NCBI GenBank assembly: GCA_016212185.1
Contig: JACRGX010000095.1
Location: 1 to 39,585 of the forward strand
Source of the DNA: Nitrospirota bacterium
GTDB lineage: Bacteria > Nitrospirota > Thermodesulfovibrionia > UBA6902 > DSMQ01
Length of the DNA stretch: 39,585 nt
Direction: 5' to 3'
Shown in pieces: positions 24,314 to 33,844 of this stretch. The position numbers and the translations under genes were made by a program. Below the pieces are notes generated by a model. That model saw only the letters and a list, made by a program, of their open reading frames with translations. It ran no database searches and was not told where the DNA came from. How positions within the stretch are numbered: the first letter of the stretch is position 1; every line of letters begins with the position of its first letter.

Positions 24314-26050
24314 ATGAAAAAGACAGGCGCTGAAATTTTAATTGATTGTCTGAAAAAAGAGGGCGTAAAACACGTCTTCGGCTATCCCGGGGGCGTGGTA
24401 CTCAATATCTTTGATGTGCTTTATGACGAAAAGGACGTAAAACTTATCCTCACAAGGCATGAGCAGGGCGCTATTCACGCGGCTGACGGCTATGCAAGGG
24501 CCAGCGGCAAGATAGGCGTTGCAATAGTGACGTCAGGTCCAGGCGCGACAAATACTGTTACAGGCATAGCCAATGCGTCAATGGATTCAATACCTATGGT
24601 TGTTTTTTCCGGACAGGTGCCGACAATGCTTATAGGCAACGACGCCTTTCAGGAGGCGGACATAGTCGGAATTACAAGACCCTGCACAAAATACAATTAT
24701 CTTGTTAAGGATGTGAAGGACCTTGCGCAGACGGTGAGGGAGGCGTTTCACATTGCATCAACCGGAAGGCCGGGTCCCGTGCTCATTGATTTGCCCAAGG
24801 ATGTTACTGCAGGCAAGGGTGATTTCATATGGCCCGAGCACATAAAAATCAGGAGCTACAATCCCACATATGAGGGCAATAAGTGGATGATAAAACAGGC
24901 GGCGCATGAGATAGCCAAGGCCAAAAAGCCTGTGATAATGGCAGGCGGCGGCGTAATACTTTCAGGCGCCTCAAAGGAATTAAGGGAGCTTGCGGAGATT
25001 ACGCAGGTGCCTGTAACGATGACGCTCATGGGGCTTGGAGGATTTCCCGGCACAAGCGAGCTTTCACTGGGAATGTTAGGAATGCATGGCACATATTATG
25101 CCAATATGGCTGTCCAGGAAGCGGATCTATTGATAGGCATAGGCGTAAGGTTTGACGACCGCGTTACAGGAAGGGTGGCATCGTTTGCGCCTCATGCAAA
25201 GATTATCCATATTGACATAGACCCGACCTCAATCAAGAAGAACCTAAGGGTGGACATCCCGATTGTAGGCGATGTCAGGCATGTGCTGAAGGATATGCTT
25301 AAGGTCATTAAAGAGGACGTTAAAGAGCCGTGGGATGCAATAAGAAAGTCGTGGCTGAAGCAGGTAAAGGCATGGAAGCAGGAAAGGCCTCTTCATTACA
25401 CTTATGATGAGGAAAAAATAAAGCCGCAGTTTGTCATAGAAAAACTGCATGAACTTACAAAGGGCGATGCAATAATCGCCACAGAGGTCGGACAGAACCA
25501 AATGTGGACTGCGCAGTTTTTTAAATTTGACAAGCCGAGGACGCTTCTTACCTCCGGCGGGCTCGGCACCATGGGTTATGGTTTTCCCGCGGCAATAGGA
25601 GCCCAGCTTGCCTGCCCTGACAAGCTGGTCATAGACGTGGCAGGCGACGGAAGCATTCAAATGAACATACAGGAATTGGCAACTGCGGTGATAAATAAAT
25701 TGCCGGTTAAGGTAGCGATCCTGAATAACGGCTATCTGGGAATGGTCAGACAGTGGCAGGAACTGTTTTTCAAAGAGCGTTATTCGCATACACATCTTGA
25801 ATCCGGTAATCCTGATTTCGTCAAGGTTGCGGAGGCGTACGGCGCAGTAGGGCTGAGGGCTTCAAAACCGGAGGAAGTTGTTCCTGTGATAAAAGAGGCG
25901 CTTAAGGTGAAGAACAGACCTGTGTTTATGGACTTTATTGTTGACTGGAAGGAAAAGGTCTATCCGATGGTTCCTGCCGGCGCTGCGATAAATGAGATGA
26001 TGTTTGATGAAGAGAAGAAGGAAGAGAAAAAACTAAAGGCGGTGAAATAA
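24314..26050 (+). CDS. ilvB: Acetolactate synthase large subunit
   Basis: IlvB condenses pyruvate with pyruvate or ketobutyrate, the first shared step of branched-chain amino acid synthesis, using ThDP, FAD and Mg. At 578 residues it is full length. It has the catalytic Glu E50 in TRHEQGA, VTSGPGATN (near 75), the FAD-domain GIGVRFDDRVTG (near 276), and the ThDP-binding GDGSIQMN...LNNGYLGMVRQWQ region (near 445-480). ATG follows GGAGC by 5 nt. The regulatory subunit ilvN follows after a 9-bp-period array. Confidence 0.97.
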   Translation: MKKTGAEILIDCLKKEGVKHVFGYPGGVVLNIFDVLYDEKDVKLILTRHEQGAIHAADGYARASGKIGVAIVTSGPGATNTVTGIANASMDSIPMVVFSGQVPTMLIGNDAFQEADIVGITRPCTKYNYLVKDVKDLAQTVREAFHIASTGRPGPVLIDLPKDVTAGKGDFIWPEHIKIRSYNPTYEGNKWMIKQAAHEIAKAKKPVIMAGGGVILSGASKELRELAEITQVPVTMTLMGLGGFPGTSELSLGMLGMHGTYYANMAVQEADLLIGIGVRFDDRVTGRVASFAPHAKIIHIDIDPTSIKKNLRVDIPIVGDVRHVLKDMLKVIKEDVKEPWDAIRKSWLKQVKAWKQERPLHYTYDEEKIKPQFVIEKLHELTKGDAIIATEVGQNQMWTAQFFKFDKPRTLLTSGGLGTMGYGFPAAIGAQLACPDKLVIDVAGDGSIQMNIQELATAVINKLPVKVAILNNGYLGMVRQWQELFFKERYSHTHLESGNPDFVKVAEAYGAVGLRASKPEEVVPVIKEALKVKNRPVFMDFIVDWKEKVYPMVPAGAAINEMMFDEEKKEEKKLKAVK

Positions 26051-26056
26051 AAAAAG

Positions 26057-26110
26057 TTCAAGCCGTTCAAACGGTTTAAACAGTTTAAACGGCTTAAACA
26101 ACTTGAACGA
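26057..26110. repeat. Six-unit nonamer array between ilvB and ilvN
   Basis: Six contiguous 9-bp units start at 26057: TTCAAGCCG, TTCAAACGG, TTTAAACAG, TTTAAACGG, CTTAAACAA and CTTGAACGA. The first and last units are mirrored (TTCAAG, CTTGAA), so the whole array is a rough palindrome. An AGGAG Shine-Dalgarno for ilvN follows. Confidence 0.85.
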
Positions 26111-26130
26111 TTTTTATTATAGGAGAATAA

Positions 26131-27646
<1,516 letters not shown>

Positions 27647-27657
27647 ATGCAGTTGAT

Positions 27658-27713
27658 AGTCGTTAGTGAATAGTATTCAGTAGCTGTTCACTGTTCACTG
27701 TTCACTGTTCACT
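27658..27713. repeat. Heptad array with strand switch before psd
   Basis: AGTCGTT, AGTGAAT, AGTATTC and AGTAGCT start at 27658, 27665, 27672 and 27679. From 27685 the unit TGTTCAC is repeated four times exactly. The orientation of the words flips at the AGCT near 27682 while the 7-bp phase is kept, so the two halves can pair. The array ends 7 nt before the psd ATG; no Shine-Dalgarno is left. Confidence 0.85.
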
Positions 27714-27719
27714 AAAATT

Positions 27720-28376
27720 ATGTTCAAATTCGCTCCTGAGGGTTATCCTTTCATCATTGGTTTCATCTTCATCACGCTTGTAGCCGCAGTTGTAAGGCTA
27801 CTGTGGCCGACTGCACTTTTCTTTGTCCTTACGCTGTTTATGTTCTATTTTTTCCGCGACCCTGAAAGGACAGTCCCACAAGGCAAGGGCTTATTCGTTT
27901 CTCCGGCAGACGGCAGAGTCATTTTAATTAAGGAAATTCATGGTGATATAATCCCCCCCGACCCCCCTTTGATAAAGGGGATCGAGGGGGATTATATCAA
28001 GATAAGCATTTTCATGTCGCCTTTTAATGTCCATGTAAACAGGGCGCCGTGCGACGGTGTTGTAAAGACAGTGAAGCACACGCCCGGCAGATTCTTTGCT
28101 GCGGACAAGGATGAGGCGTCCATGCTCAATGAAAATATTGCAATGGTCTTGGAAGGCAATGAAGGGAAGATACTTGTAAGGCAGGTGGCGGGTTTTATAG
28201 CAAGAAGGGCGGTGTGCAGGGTTAAGGCAGGCGATAGACTAAAAAGAGGCGAGAGATTTGGTATGATAAAATTCAGCTCAAGGCTTGATGTCTACTTGCC
28301 ATTAAATGCTAATATTAAGGTAAAATTGGGTGACAGGGTTAAGGCAGGGGAAAGCGTATTAGGCGTAATTGAATAA
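27720..28376 (+). CDS. psd: Phosphatidylserine decarboxylase proenzyme, short type
   Basis: Psd makes phosphatidylethanolamine from phosphatidylserine. The 218-residue proenzyme has two N-terminal membrane segments (about 8-27 and 29-45), RDPER (46-50), SPADGRV with the conserved Asp (61-67), and SIFMSPFNVHVNR with the catalytic His (96-108). The C-terminal site, usually FGSR in this family, reads F185-S186-S187-R188. S187 would become the pyruvoyl group, but the Gly before the cleaved bond is Ser (AGC). Residues 76-92 are encoded by a 54-bp palindrome in a variable loop. It precedes pssA, the enzyme supplying its substrate. Confidence 0.93.
   Translation: MFKFAPEGYPFIIGFIFITLVAAVVRLLWPTALFFVLTLFMFYFFRDPERTVPQGKGLFVSPADGRVILIKEIHGDIIPPDPPLIKGIEGDYIKISIFMSPFNVHVNRAPCDGVVKTVKHTPGRFFAADKDEASMLNENIAMVLEGNEGKILVRQVAGFIARRAVCRVKAGDRLKRGERFGMIKFSSRLDVYLPLNANIKVKLGDRVKAGESVLGVIE
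27945..27998. repeat. 54-bp palindromic element inside psd
   Basis: The arms 27945-27957 and 27986-27998 are perfectly complementary over 13 bp. Inside them CCCCTTT (27964-27970) pairs with AAAGGGG (27974-27980) around a GAT loop, and CGA/TCG add a third short stem. The element is 54 bp (18 codons), keeps the frame, and encodes the Pro/Ile/Gly-rich loop DIIPPDPPLIKGIEGD. C- and G-run hairpins of this look are usually intergenic repeats. Confidence 0.85.
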
Positions 28377-28390
28377 ATAATTTAAAAGAA

Positions 28391-28487
28391 AACCACAGAG
28401 GGCACAGAGTGTTTTATTGCAAAATTATCAATTATCATTTCAAAATGCAAATTTACAATGAATATTTTCTCTGAGTTCTCTGTGGTT
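28391..28487. repeat. Inverted repeat ACCACAGAG...CTCTGTGGT between psd and pssA
   Basis: 19-bp arms at 28391-28409 and 28469-28487 are complementary at 16 of 19 positions, with a 59-nt A/T-rich centre. The pattern is a common dispersed intergenic element in environmental bacterial genomes (from general knowledge). It fills the psd-pssA spacer. Confidence 0.75.
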
Positions 28488-28501
28488 AAAGGTATTTTCA
28501 G

Positions 28502-29227
28502 ATGAGAAAAGGCATTTACATACTTCCGAATGCATTGACGCTTTGCGGGATGTTTCTTGGTTTCTATGCGATACTCGCATCCTTTAAAGGCAGTTTCATA
28601 CATGCGGCATGGGCTATACTGATTGCCAATATCTTTGATGGGCTTGACGGATGGGTCGCAAGGCTGACTCACAGCACGACAAAATTCGGCATTGAGCTTG
28701 ATTCGCTTTCAGACCTTATCGCGTTCGGCGTTGCCCCTGCAGTTCTTCTCTACGGTTGGTCGCTTCATTACTTCGGCCGTTTTGGCTGGGGCGCTGCGTT
28801 TCTTTATGTCATGTGCGGCGCATTGAGGCTGGCGAGGTTTAATGTCCAGATGGGCTCTGCAGAAAGCAAGGCGTTTACAGGCATGCCGATACCGGGCGCC
28901 GCTACCATTGCAACATCATCGGTTTTATTTTATCATGAAATGTGGGGCAGTCTGGGGGGAAAAAATTACCTGATACTTGCACTGATTTTTGTGCTTGCGA
29001 TACTCATGGTAAGCACACTGCGTTATCATGGGCTGAAGGAGATTGACCCTAAAAGGAGAAAACCGTTCTGGATTTTAGTTGTTTTTGTGATTGTGCTTGT
29101 GCTTGTGGCCATGCATCCGGAAAACATGATTTTTATTTTTGCTATGTGCTATATGCTATGGGGAATTATTGAGAATGCAGTGATGTTTTATAAAAAGAGG
29201 AGACCCAATACAGCAAGTTCAACATAG
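28502..29227 (+). CDS. pssA: CDP-diacylglycerol-serine O-phosphatidyltransferase
   Basis: PssA transfers phosphatidyl from CDP-diacylglycerol to serine. The 241-residue membrane protein has the CDP-alcohol phosphotransferase signature DGLDGWVAR...GIELDSLSD (about 46-71) with the three essential Asp residues, and about seven hydrophobic segments. Together with psd it completes phosphatidylethanolamine synthesis. The ATG follows the inverted repeat with no strong Shine-Dalgarno. The psd-pssA-leuA order recurs in several Desulfobacterota and Nitrospirota genomes as I recall them. Confidence 0.95.
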   Translation: MRKGIYILPNALTLCGMFLGFYAILASFKGSFIHAAWAILIANIFDGLDGWVARLTHSTTKFGIELDSLSDLIAFGVAPAVLLYGWSLHYFGRFGWGAAFLYVMCGALRLARFNVQMGSAESKAFTGMPIPGAATIATSSVLFYHEMWGSLGGKNYLILALIFVLAILMVSTLRYHGLKEIDPKRRKPFWILVVFVIVLVLVAMHPENMIFIFAMCYMLWGIIENAVMFYKKRRPNTASST

Positions 29228-29353
29228 TTTGAATCGTTTAAACAAAAACAGGTTCAACGTTGTTTAAATTGTTTAAGCCGTTCAATCTTGAACAACGTTA
29301 AACGGCTTGAACCATATTGAACAATATTAAACAAATTTGAACTATCTTGAATA
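29224..29353. repeat. Long 9-10 bp periodic TTGAA/TTTAAAC array before leuA
   Basis: The 136-bp spacer between pssA and leuA is composed almost entirely of TTGAA, TTCAA and TTTAAAC words at 9-10 bp steps, for example TTTAAATTG, TTTAAGCCG and TTGAACCAT, in both orientations. It belongs to the same class as the ilvB-ilvN array but is longer and less regular. The mirrored words allow several alternative hairpins. Confidence 0.75.
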
Positions 29354-29363
29354 GGTAAGTTGA

Positions 29364-30872
29364 ATGAGAATAATTAAAATTTTTGATACAACGCTCAGGG
29401 ACGGCGAGCAGTCTCCCGGCGCGTCAATGAATGTGCAGGAAAAGGTACAGCTTGCAAAACAGCTTGCGCGCCTCGGCGTAGATATAATTGAGGCCGGATT
29501 CGCAATCAGCTCTCCGGGCGATTTTGAGGCGATTAAGACCATAGGCGCAGAGGTTGAAGGCCCTGTAATATGCAGTCTTGCGAGGGCCAAGGAAGAGGAC
29601 ATAAAAAGGGCGTGGGAGGCGCTTAAGGATACGCCTAAGAAAAGGATTCATACGTTTCATTCCACCTCTGACATTCATCTTAAGCATCAATTCAGGGTAA
29701 GCCGCGAAGAGGCGTTAAAGAGGTCGGTTGAGATGGTCCGGCTTGCAAGGAGTTTTGTTGAGGATGTTGAATTTTCACCGATGGATGCAACCAGAAGCGA
29801 TGTAAGTTATCTTTGCGAAGTGATTGAGGCCGTTATTGAAGCCGGCGCATCAACGGTTAACATACCGGACACGGTCGGGTACACCATTCCGAATGAATTC
29901 GGCGCATTGATAAAGGCTGTCTGCGATAAAGTGAAGAATATTGATAAGGCGGTAATCTCAGTGCACTGTCATAATGACCTCGGGCTTGCGGCGGCTAATT
30001 CACTTTCAGCAGTGCTGAACGGCGCAGGGCAGATTGAATGCACGCTTAACGGCATTGGAGAACGCGCAGGCAACTGCTCTATGGAAGAGGTTGTCATGGC
30101 ACTAAGGACAAGGCGCGACATCTTTAATGCGGATACAAAGATACATACAGAAGAGATAATGAGGAGCAGCAGGCTTGTGACTAAAATAACAGGCATATCG
30201 GTTCAGCCCAACAAGGCAATTGTGGGCGCAAATGCCTTTGCCCATGAATCAGGCATTCATCAGGACGGACTTTTGAAGGATAAATCCACATACGAAATTA
30301 TTACTCCTGAGACCATAGGGCTTCATAAGACAAAGCTCGTTCTCGGCAAACATTCGGGCAGGCATGCGTTTAAGACGAGGCTTAAGGAATTAGGCTACGA
30401 ATTAAGCGATGAAGAGCTGAACATTGCATTTGAACGGTTTAAAAAAATTGCCGACCAGAAAAAGGACATTTTTGACGAGGACATTGAGACGCTGGTCTCT
30501 GACGAGGTGACGAAGATACCCGAAACTTATAGCCTGATTGATTTATATATAACATCCGGAATGAGCCAGCAGCCTACTGCTGCCGTTAAATTAAAAATGG
30601 GAGATGAATTAATGGAAGTCACGGAACATGGCGACGGACCGATTGACGCGATATATAAAGCCATTGCCTCTGTGACAGATACAAAGAGCAGTCTGCTTAA
30701 ATTTGAGGTCAAAAGCATTACAGGCGGCACGGATGCGCTTGGCGAGGTGATTGTGTCGCTTGAAGAAGACGGCAAGGCTGTCAGAGGGCACGGCGCGGAT
30801 ACGGATATCATCATCGCCGCGGCCAAGGCTTATGTCAATGCGCTCAACAAATTGGCAGTGAGAAAGAAGTAG
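29364..30872 (+). CDS. leuA: 2-isopropylmalate synthase
   Basis: LeuA condenses acetyl-CoA with ketoisovalerate, the product of IlvC and IlvD, to begin leucine synthesis. The 502-residue enzyme has DTTLRDGEQSPGA (8-20), the metal-binding HCHNDLGLAAANS (about 199-211), the GIGERAGNCSMEE segment (about 226-238) and a C-terminal regulatory domain (about 375-500) for leucine feedback. It follows the ilv genes on the same strand and ends the metabolic block. leuB, leuC and leuD are not in the window. Confidence 0.97.
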   Translation: MRIIKIFDTTLRDGEQSPGASMNVQEKVQLAKQLARLGVDIIEAGFAISSPGDFEAIKTIGAEVEGPVICSLARAKEEDIKRAWEALKDTPKKRIHTFHSTSDIHLKHQFRVSREEALKRSVEMVRLARSFVEDVEFSPMDATRSDVSYLCEVIEAVIEAGASTVNIPDTVGYTIPNEFGALIKAVCDKVKNIDKAVISVHCHNDLGLAAANSLSAVLNGAGQIECTLNGIGERAGNCSMEEVVMALRTRRDIFNADTKIHTEEIMRSSRLVTKITGISVQPNKAIVGANAFAHESGIHQDGLLKDKSTYEIITPETIGLHKTKLVLGKHSGRHAFKTRLKELGYELSDEELNIAFERFKKIADQKKDIFDEDIETLVSDEVTKIPETYSLIDLYITSGMSQQPTAAVKLKMGDELMEVTEHGDGPIDAIYKAIASVTDTKSSLLKFEVKSITGGTDALGEVIVSLEEDGKAVRGHGADTDIIIAAAKAYVNALNKLAVRKK

Positions 30873-30896
30873 GGGATTTGCATTTATTTTCTAAAA

Positions 30897-31295
30897 TTAC
30901 TTCCAGTTTTCTATTTTTAGCCCATTGATTTTTCTAAAATGCGCGGTGTTATTTGTTACAAGGGTCGCATCATTCTGCAGGGCTATGCTCGCTATAAGTA
31001 AATCCGCATCATCCAGCGGCTCCCCTTTTGATTCTAATTCAGCCTTTATTTGCCCGTATGCCGCTGGAACACCGTTAACAGTATGCAGCGTGCTTATCTT
31101 GGTTTTTAAATCTTCAACTACCGCCAGGTTTTTATCTTTTTTCATGGATTTATACGCGCCGTAAAAAAGTTCACATTCAGTTATAACAGTAATAAAAACT
31201 TCTTCAAAACCATTCTTCACTATATTCTTTTCAATATTTTCATTGCCTTTTAACCAGTAGATGCACATGTCGGTATCAAGAATAAATTTACCCAC
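30897..31295 (-). CDS. vapC: VapC-type PIN domain toxin
   Basis: The 132-residue PIN RNase has the N-terminal acidic strand FILDTDMCIYWL (D7), the central Glu (ITECELFYGA, near residue 41), the DDADLLIASIAL segment (near 95-106) and the last strand TLVTNNTAHFRKI. These form the four-acid PIN site that typically cuts tRNA or rRNA. The GTG start follows directly on the antitoxin stop (TAA then GTG), so they are translationally coupled. Confidence 0.92.
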   Translation of the reverse strand: MGKFILDTDMCIYWLKGNENIEKNIVKNGFEEVFITVITECELFYGAYKSMKKDKNLAVVEDLKTKISTLHTVNGVPAAYGQIKAELESKGEPLDDADLLIASIALQNDATLVTNNTAHFRKINGLKIENWK

Positions 31296-31544
31296 TTAGT
31301 TTTTCCTTTTAATAAACCATTTTCTGTGAATTTTAATATCTTTTATGATTGCATCCGCAGACCGTTTGTCATCCCATCTGCCGCATAGACCTGTTTTCTG
31401 TATATGCTCTTGTTTGTCTTTTACATGCAGGTATTCACTGATTAACCCTGTAATGATAGCTTTTAACGTCTTGCGGTGAGAAGCAGCTTTCTTTTTAAGC
31501 TCTCCGTGTATTACATCCGGAAGTTCTACTATTAACTTTCCCAT
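31296..31544 (-). CDS. vapB: VapB-like antitoxin
   Basis: The 82-residue protein starts MGKLIVELPDVIHGELKKKA at the ATG with a GGAGG ribosome site 6 nt upstream. The N-terminal strand-helix-helix (about 1-45) resembles ribbon-helix-helix DNA-binding proteins. The C-terminal tail (GLCGRWDDKRSADAIIKDIK) matches the toxin-binding pattern of this antitoxin type. It would bind VapC and repress the operon. Confidence 0.88.
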   Translation of the reverse strand: MGKLIVELPDVIHGELKKKAASHRKTLKAIITGLISEYLHVKDKQEHIQKTGLCGRWDDKRSADAIIKDIKIHRKWFIKRKN

Positions 31545-31563
31545 AACCCACCTCCTTATGGGT

Positions 31564-31592
31564 AGATTAAGCAATATTTAAATATTTGTCAA
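31564..31592 (-). promoter_or_regulatory. vapBC promoter with palindromic operator in the spacer
   Basis: On the reverse strand TTGACA (31587-31592) is followed after 17 bp by TAATCT (31564-31569). The 14-bp perfect palindrome AATATTTAAATATT (31573-31586) lies between the two boxes. It is placed ideally for autorepression by the VapB-VapC complex. Confidence 0.6.
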
Positions 31593-31602
31593 ATACAAAA
31601 AG

Positions 31603-31619
31603 GTAGTTTCTGAAACTAC
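31603..31619. promoter_or_regulatory. Second palindrome upstream of vapBC
   Basis: GTAGTTTC (31603-31610), T, GAAACTAC (31612-31619) is a perfect 8-bp dyad located 11 bp upstream of the vapBC -35 box. It could be an operator. The remaining gap to 31867 (31620-31867) shows no other gene I can support. Confidence 0.4.
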
Positions 31620-31867
31620 ATGGAGATTTTTGTTGAAACTTAATTGGGTTAGGCATTGGTCATTATATGTTCACAGTGTTTCGGAGCTTTTGCTGCCTCT
31701 GTAAATATTTCCAATGACTTTTCAATGCTTTTTTGATAGACTTTTTCTTAGCAGAAAAGATAAGGGATGTTTTGGAAAAGATGGGAAAAGGCTCAAGGTA
31801 TTGCCAAGAGCTTGGCGGGATACTGGACGATATTCATAAAGGCAATTTCAAAAAGGCAGATGAGGAA

Positions 31868-32257
31868 ATGAATAAACAAAAAGCAATTGATTACTGGTTC
31901 AATGTGGCGAATTACGATTTAAAGACAGCCGGAGTAATGTTCAATGGCGGGCGGTATCTTTATGTAGGTTTTATGTGTCATCAGGTTGTTGAAAAGGCAT
32001 TAAAGGGGCTATTTGTAAAACAACACAATAAAATTCCGCCATATACGCATAACCTTCTGACTTTATGTGCTGAATTGGAAATTGAACTGACAGAAGAACA
32101 GAAGGATTTTTTTACTGAATTGAATCCGTTTAACATAAAAGCACGTTATCCGGAGATGAAAGAAAAAATGGGAAAGATTATAAATAAAAAGAAAGCGGAT
32201 GCTTTATTAAAAAAGACAAAGGATGTTTATAAATGGCTCAAATTAAAGAAAAAGTAA
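31868..32257 (+). CDS. HEPN domain protein (HEPN-MNT toxin-antitoxin partner)
   Basis: The 129-residue all-helical protein begins MNKQKAIDYWFNVANYDLKTA, the first HEPN helix. It contains GFMCHQVVEKALKGLFV (second helix), HNLLTLCAEL and the conserved NIKARYPE turn. HEPN proteins of this class are paired with MNT nucleotidyltransferases, where HEPN can be an RNase toxin. An in-frame TTG at 31733 would add 45 residues but lacks a ribosome site and homology, so the ATG is used. The last 25 bp overlap the MNT gene. Confidence 0.85.
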   Translation: MNKQKAIDYWFNVANYDLKTAGVMFNGGRYLYVGFMCHQVVEKALKGLFVKQHNKIPPYTHNLLTLCAELEIELTEEQKDFFTELNPFNIKARYPEMKEKMGKIINKKKADALLKKTKDVYKWLKLKKK

Positions 32258-32580
32258 AAAGGGTTTTAAGAGACTATCTCGTAAAAGTTCAAAGGGAAAT
32301 CCCTGTGGAATTTGCTGTTTTATACGGCTCACAGGCAAAAGGCAAGGCGCGGCCTGACAGCGATATAGATATAGCAATATTTTCCAGTAAATTTAAAAAC
32401 AAGTCTTATTATAAAGCACAGGTGATGCTGCAAAAATTCTTATGGGGTATAAAGGCTGACATCCAGCCGGTAGGCTATTCCTTGGAAGAATTTTCTTCAA
32501 AAGATAAATTGGATTTTGTTGGCGGTGTTATTAAAAAAGAAGGCCGCGTTGTCTGCAGGAAGAATAAGATTTTGATTTAA
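32233..32580 (+). CDS. MNT-type minimal nucleotidyltransferase (antitoxin)
   Basis: The 115-residue protein has the nucleotidyltransferase signature GSQAKGKARPDSDIDIAIF (about residues 32-50), with the Gly-Ser and the two metal-binding Asp of DSDID. MntA-like proteins adenylylate or otherwise inactivate the HEPN toxin. The ATG overlaps the HEPN frame by 25 bp, typical of this TA type. It converges on the antitoxin-like gene with an 8-bp gap. Confidence 0.88.
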   Translation: MAQIKEKVKRVLRDYLVKVQREIPVEFAVLYGSQAKGKARPDSDIDIAIFSSKFKNKSYYKAQVMLQKFLWGIKADIQPVGYSLEEFSSKDKLDFVGGVIKKEGRVVCRKNKILI

Positions 32581-32588
32581 CGACAAAA

Positions 32589-32858
32589 TCAGCGGGGCGG
32601 GTTACTGCCTGTCCATGTGGCATAAACAATCGTCCCTTCTTTCCTCATACTAATTTCTTTAAAAACCTTTTCCCCCGGAATTGCTTTTACTTTTCCTGTT
32701 TTAATGTCGGCAACTCTTTTTTCAGCCTCCTTAGCCCATAATTTATCAATTTCTTTTTTTGTTGGATTCAAAGTGTCTAATAACTTATTCACGAGCAGCG
32801 CTCTGATGTCTACGGGCAACGATATGGCTTCTGAAATAAGTTTATCTGTTTTTATCAT
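32589..32858 (-). CDS. Orphan antitoxin, addiction-module component family
   Basis: The 89-residue protein matches the PF09720/TIGR02574 antitoxin pattern: an N-terminal helix with LPVDIRALLVNKLLDTL, then LWAKEAEKRVADIKTGKVKAIPGEKVFKEI. After FKEI a 20-residue tail (SMRKEGTIV...) is unlike the family. GGAGAGG precedes the ATG. No RelE/ParE-like toxin lies next to it: downstream is the convergent MNT gene. It is either an orphan or has lost its toxin. Confidence 0.75.
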   Translation of the reverse strand: MIKTDKLISEAISLPVDIRALLVNKLLDTLNPTKKEIDKLWAKEAEKRVADIKTGKVKAIPGEKVFKEISMRKEGTIVYATWTGSNPPR

Positions 32859-32968
32859 AACCTCTCCTTTTTCATACTATTATACCATGTTGCCTATGAG
32901 TGATTAATGCAAAACATTTGTCTATGGACACAACGACTATTTATACCTTTTAAGTAATGCCTGCATTC

Positions 32969-33844
32969 TTACCCTCTCGGATGATGTTCTTTGTGAACTT
33001 TCCTGAGCCGTTCAGGCGTGACCTTGGTATAAATCTGTGTGGTTGAAATGTCTGAGTGCCCCAGCATTTTTTGCAAGGTCCTTAAATCCGCCCCGCCTTC
33101 AAGCAGGTGGCTTGCAAAGCAGTGCCTCAGCGTATGCGGGGATACGTTCTGTGAAAAACCCTTTGAATAAAGTTTAATAAGCTGCCACAATCTTTGTCTT
33201 GTCATGGGCTTTCCGCCCTTTGCAATAAAGAGCGCAGACGCTGTTTTTTTTCTGAGCAGTTTCGGTCTTAGCTCCTGAATGTATTTTTTTATTGTCTGCA
33301 TCGCGGCCTCATTGACCGGCACAACCCTTTCTTTTGAGCCTTTGCCCATCACTGTGATAAAACCCGCCTCAAAATTAATGTCATCCGTCTTTAAATTAAT
33401 TATCTCGCTGGCCCTCAAGCCTGAAGAATAAAGAAGCTCAAGCATGGCACTGTCCCTTAGTGAAAATTTTTCATTCTGAGGTTTTTCTATGAGGGAAAAG
33501 ACATCGTCCGCGCCGAGAATTTGGGGGATATGTTTCCAGCCCTTTGGCGTGCTTAGATTTTCCATGGGGTCTTCATCTATGATTTTTTCCAGAAGCATAA
33601 ATTTGCACAGCCCGCGTATGGCGGATATGTTTCTTGCAACCGTAGGCGTCTGATTGCCGAGGTCACGCAGGTGATTCAAATACAGAAGGAGGTCACTCTT
33701 GGAAAAACTCTTCAGGTCTTTGTCATTTTTCTTAATGTAATCCTGAAATTTTCCGATGTCGTTTCTGTATGATTCCAGCGTGTTTGAGGAAAGTCCCTTT
33801 TCAACTGCCAGATAATTAAAGAACCTCTCAGTCAGGTTAACCAT
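32969..33844 (-). CDS. xerD: Tyrosine recombinase XerD family
   Basis: The 291-residue protein has the N-terminal SAM-like DNA-binding domain (about 1-85) and the catalytic domain with R144 (SGLRASE), K168, H237 and R240 (PHTLRH), H263 (LGHSDIS) and nucleophile Y272 (TTQIYTK). All six catalytic residues are present and the length is that of XerC/XerD, not of phage integrases. Chromosome dimer resolution at dif is the likely role. No dif site was recognised in the window. XerC and XerD cannot be told apart with certainty. Confidence 0.9.
   Translation of the reverse strand: MVNLTERFFNYLAVEKGLSSNTLESYRNDIGKFQDYIKKNDKDLKSFSKSDLLLYLNHLRDLGNQTPTVARNISAIRGLCKFMLLEKIIDEDPMENLSTPKGWKHIPQILGADDVFSLIEKPQNEKFSLRDSAMLELLYSSGLRASEIINLKTDDINFEAGFITVMGKGSKERVVPVNEAAMQTIKKYIQELRPKLLRKKTASALFIAKGGKPMTRQRLWQLIKLYSKGFSQNVSPHTLRHCFASHLLEGGADLRTLQKMLGHSDISTTQIYTKVTPERLRKVHKEHHPRG

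Noticed and set aside
25244-25795. 183-codon reverse frame opposite ilvB
   Set aside because: It is antisense to the ThDP-binding region of ilvB; a product of codon bias.
31733-31867. 45-residue N-terminal extension of the HEPN protein
   Set aside because: TTG start without a ribosome site; the HEPN fold begins at the ATG at 31868. A truncated upstream gene is possible but not supported.
32969-33844. Phage or integrative element integrase
   Set aside because: Length and motifs are those of XerC/XerD; no attachment repeats or phage genes lie nearby.
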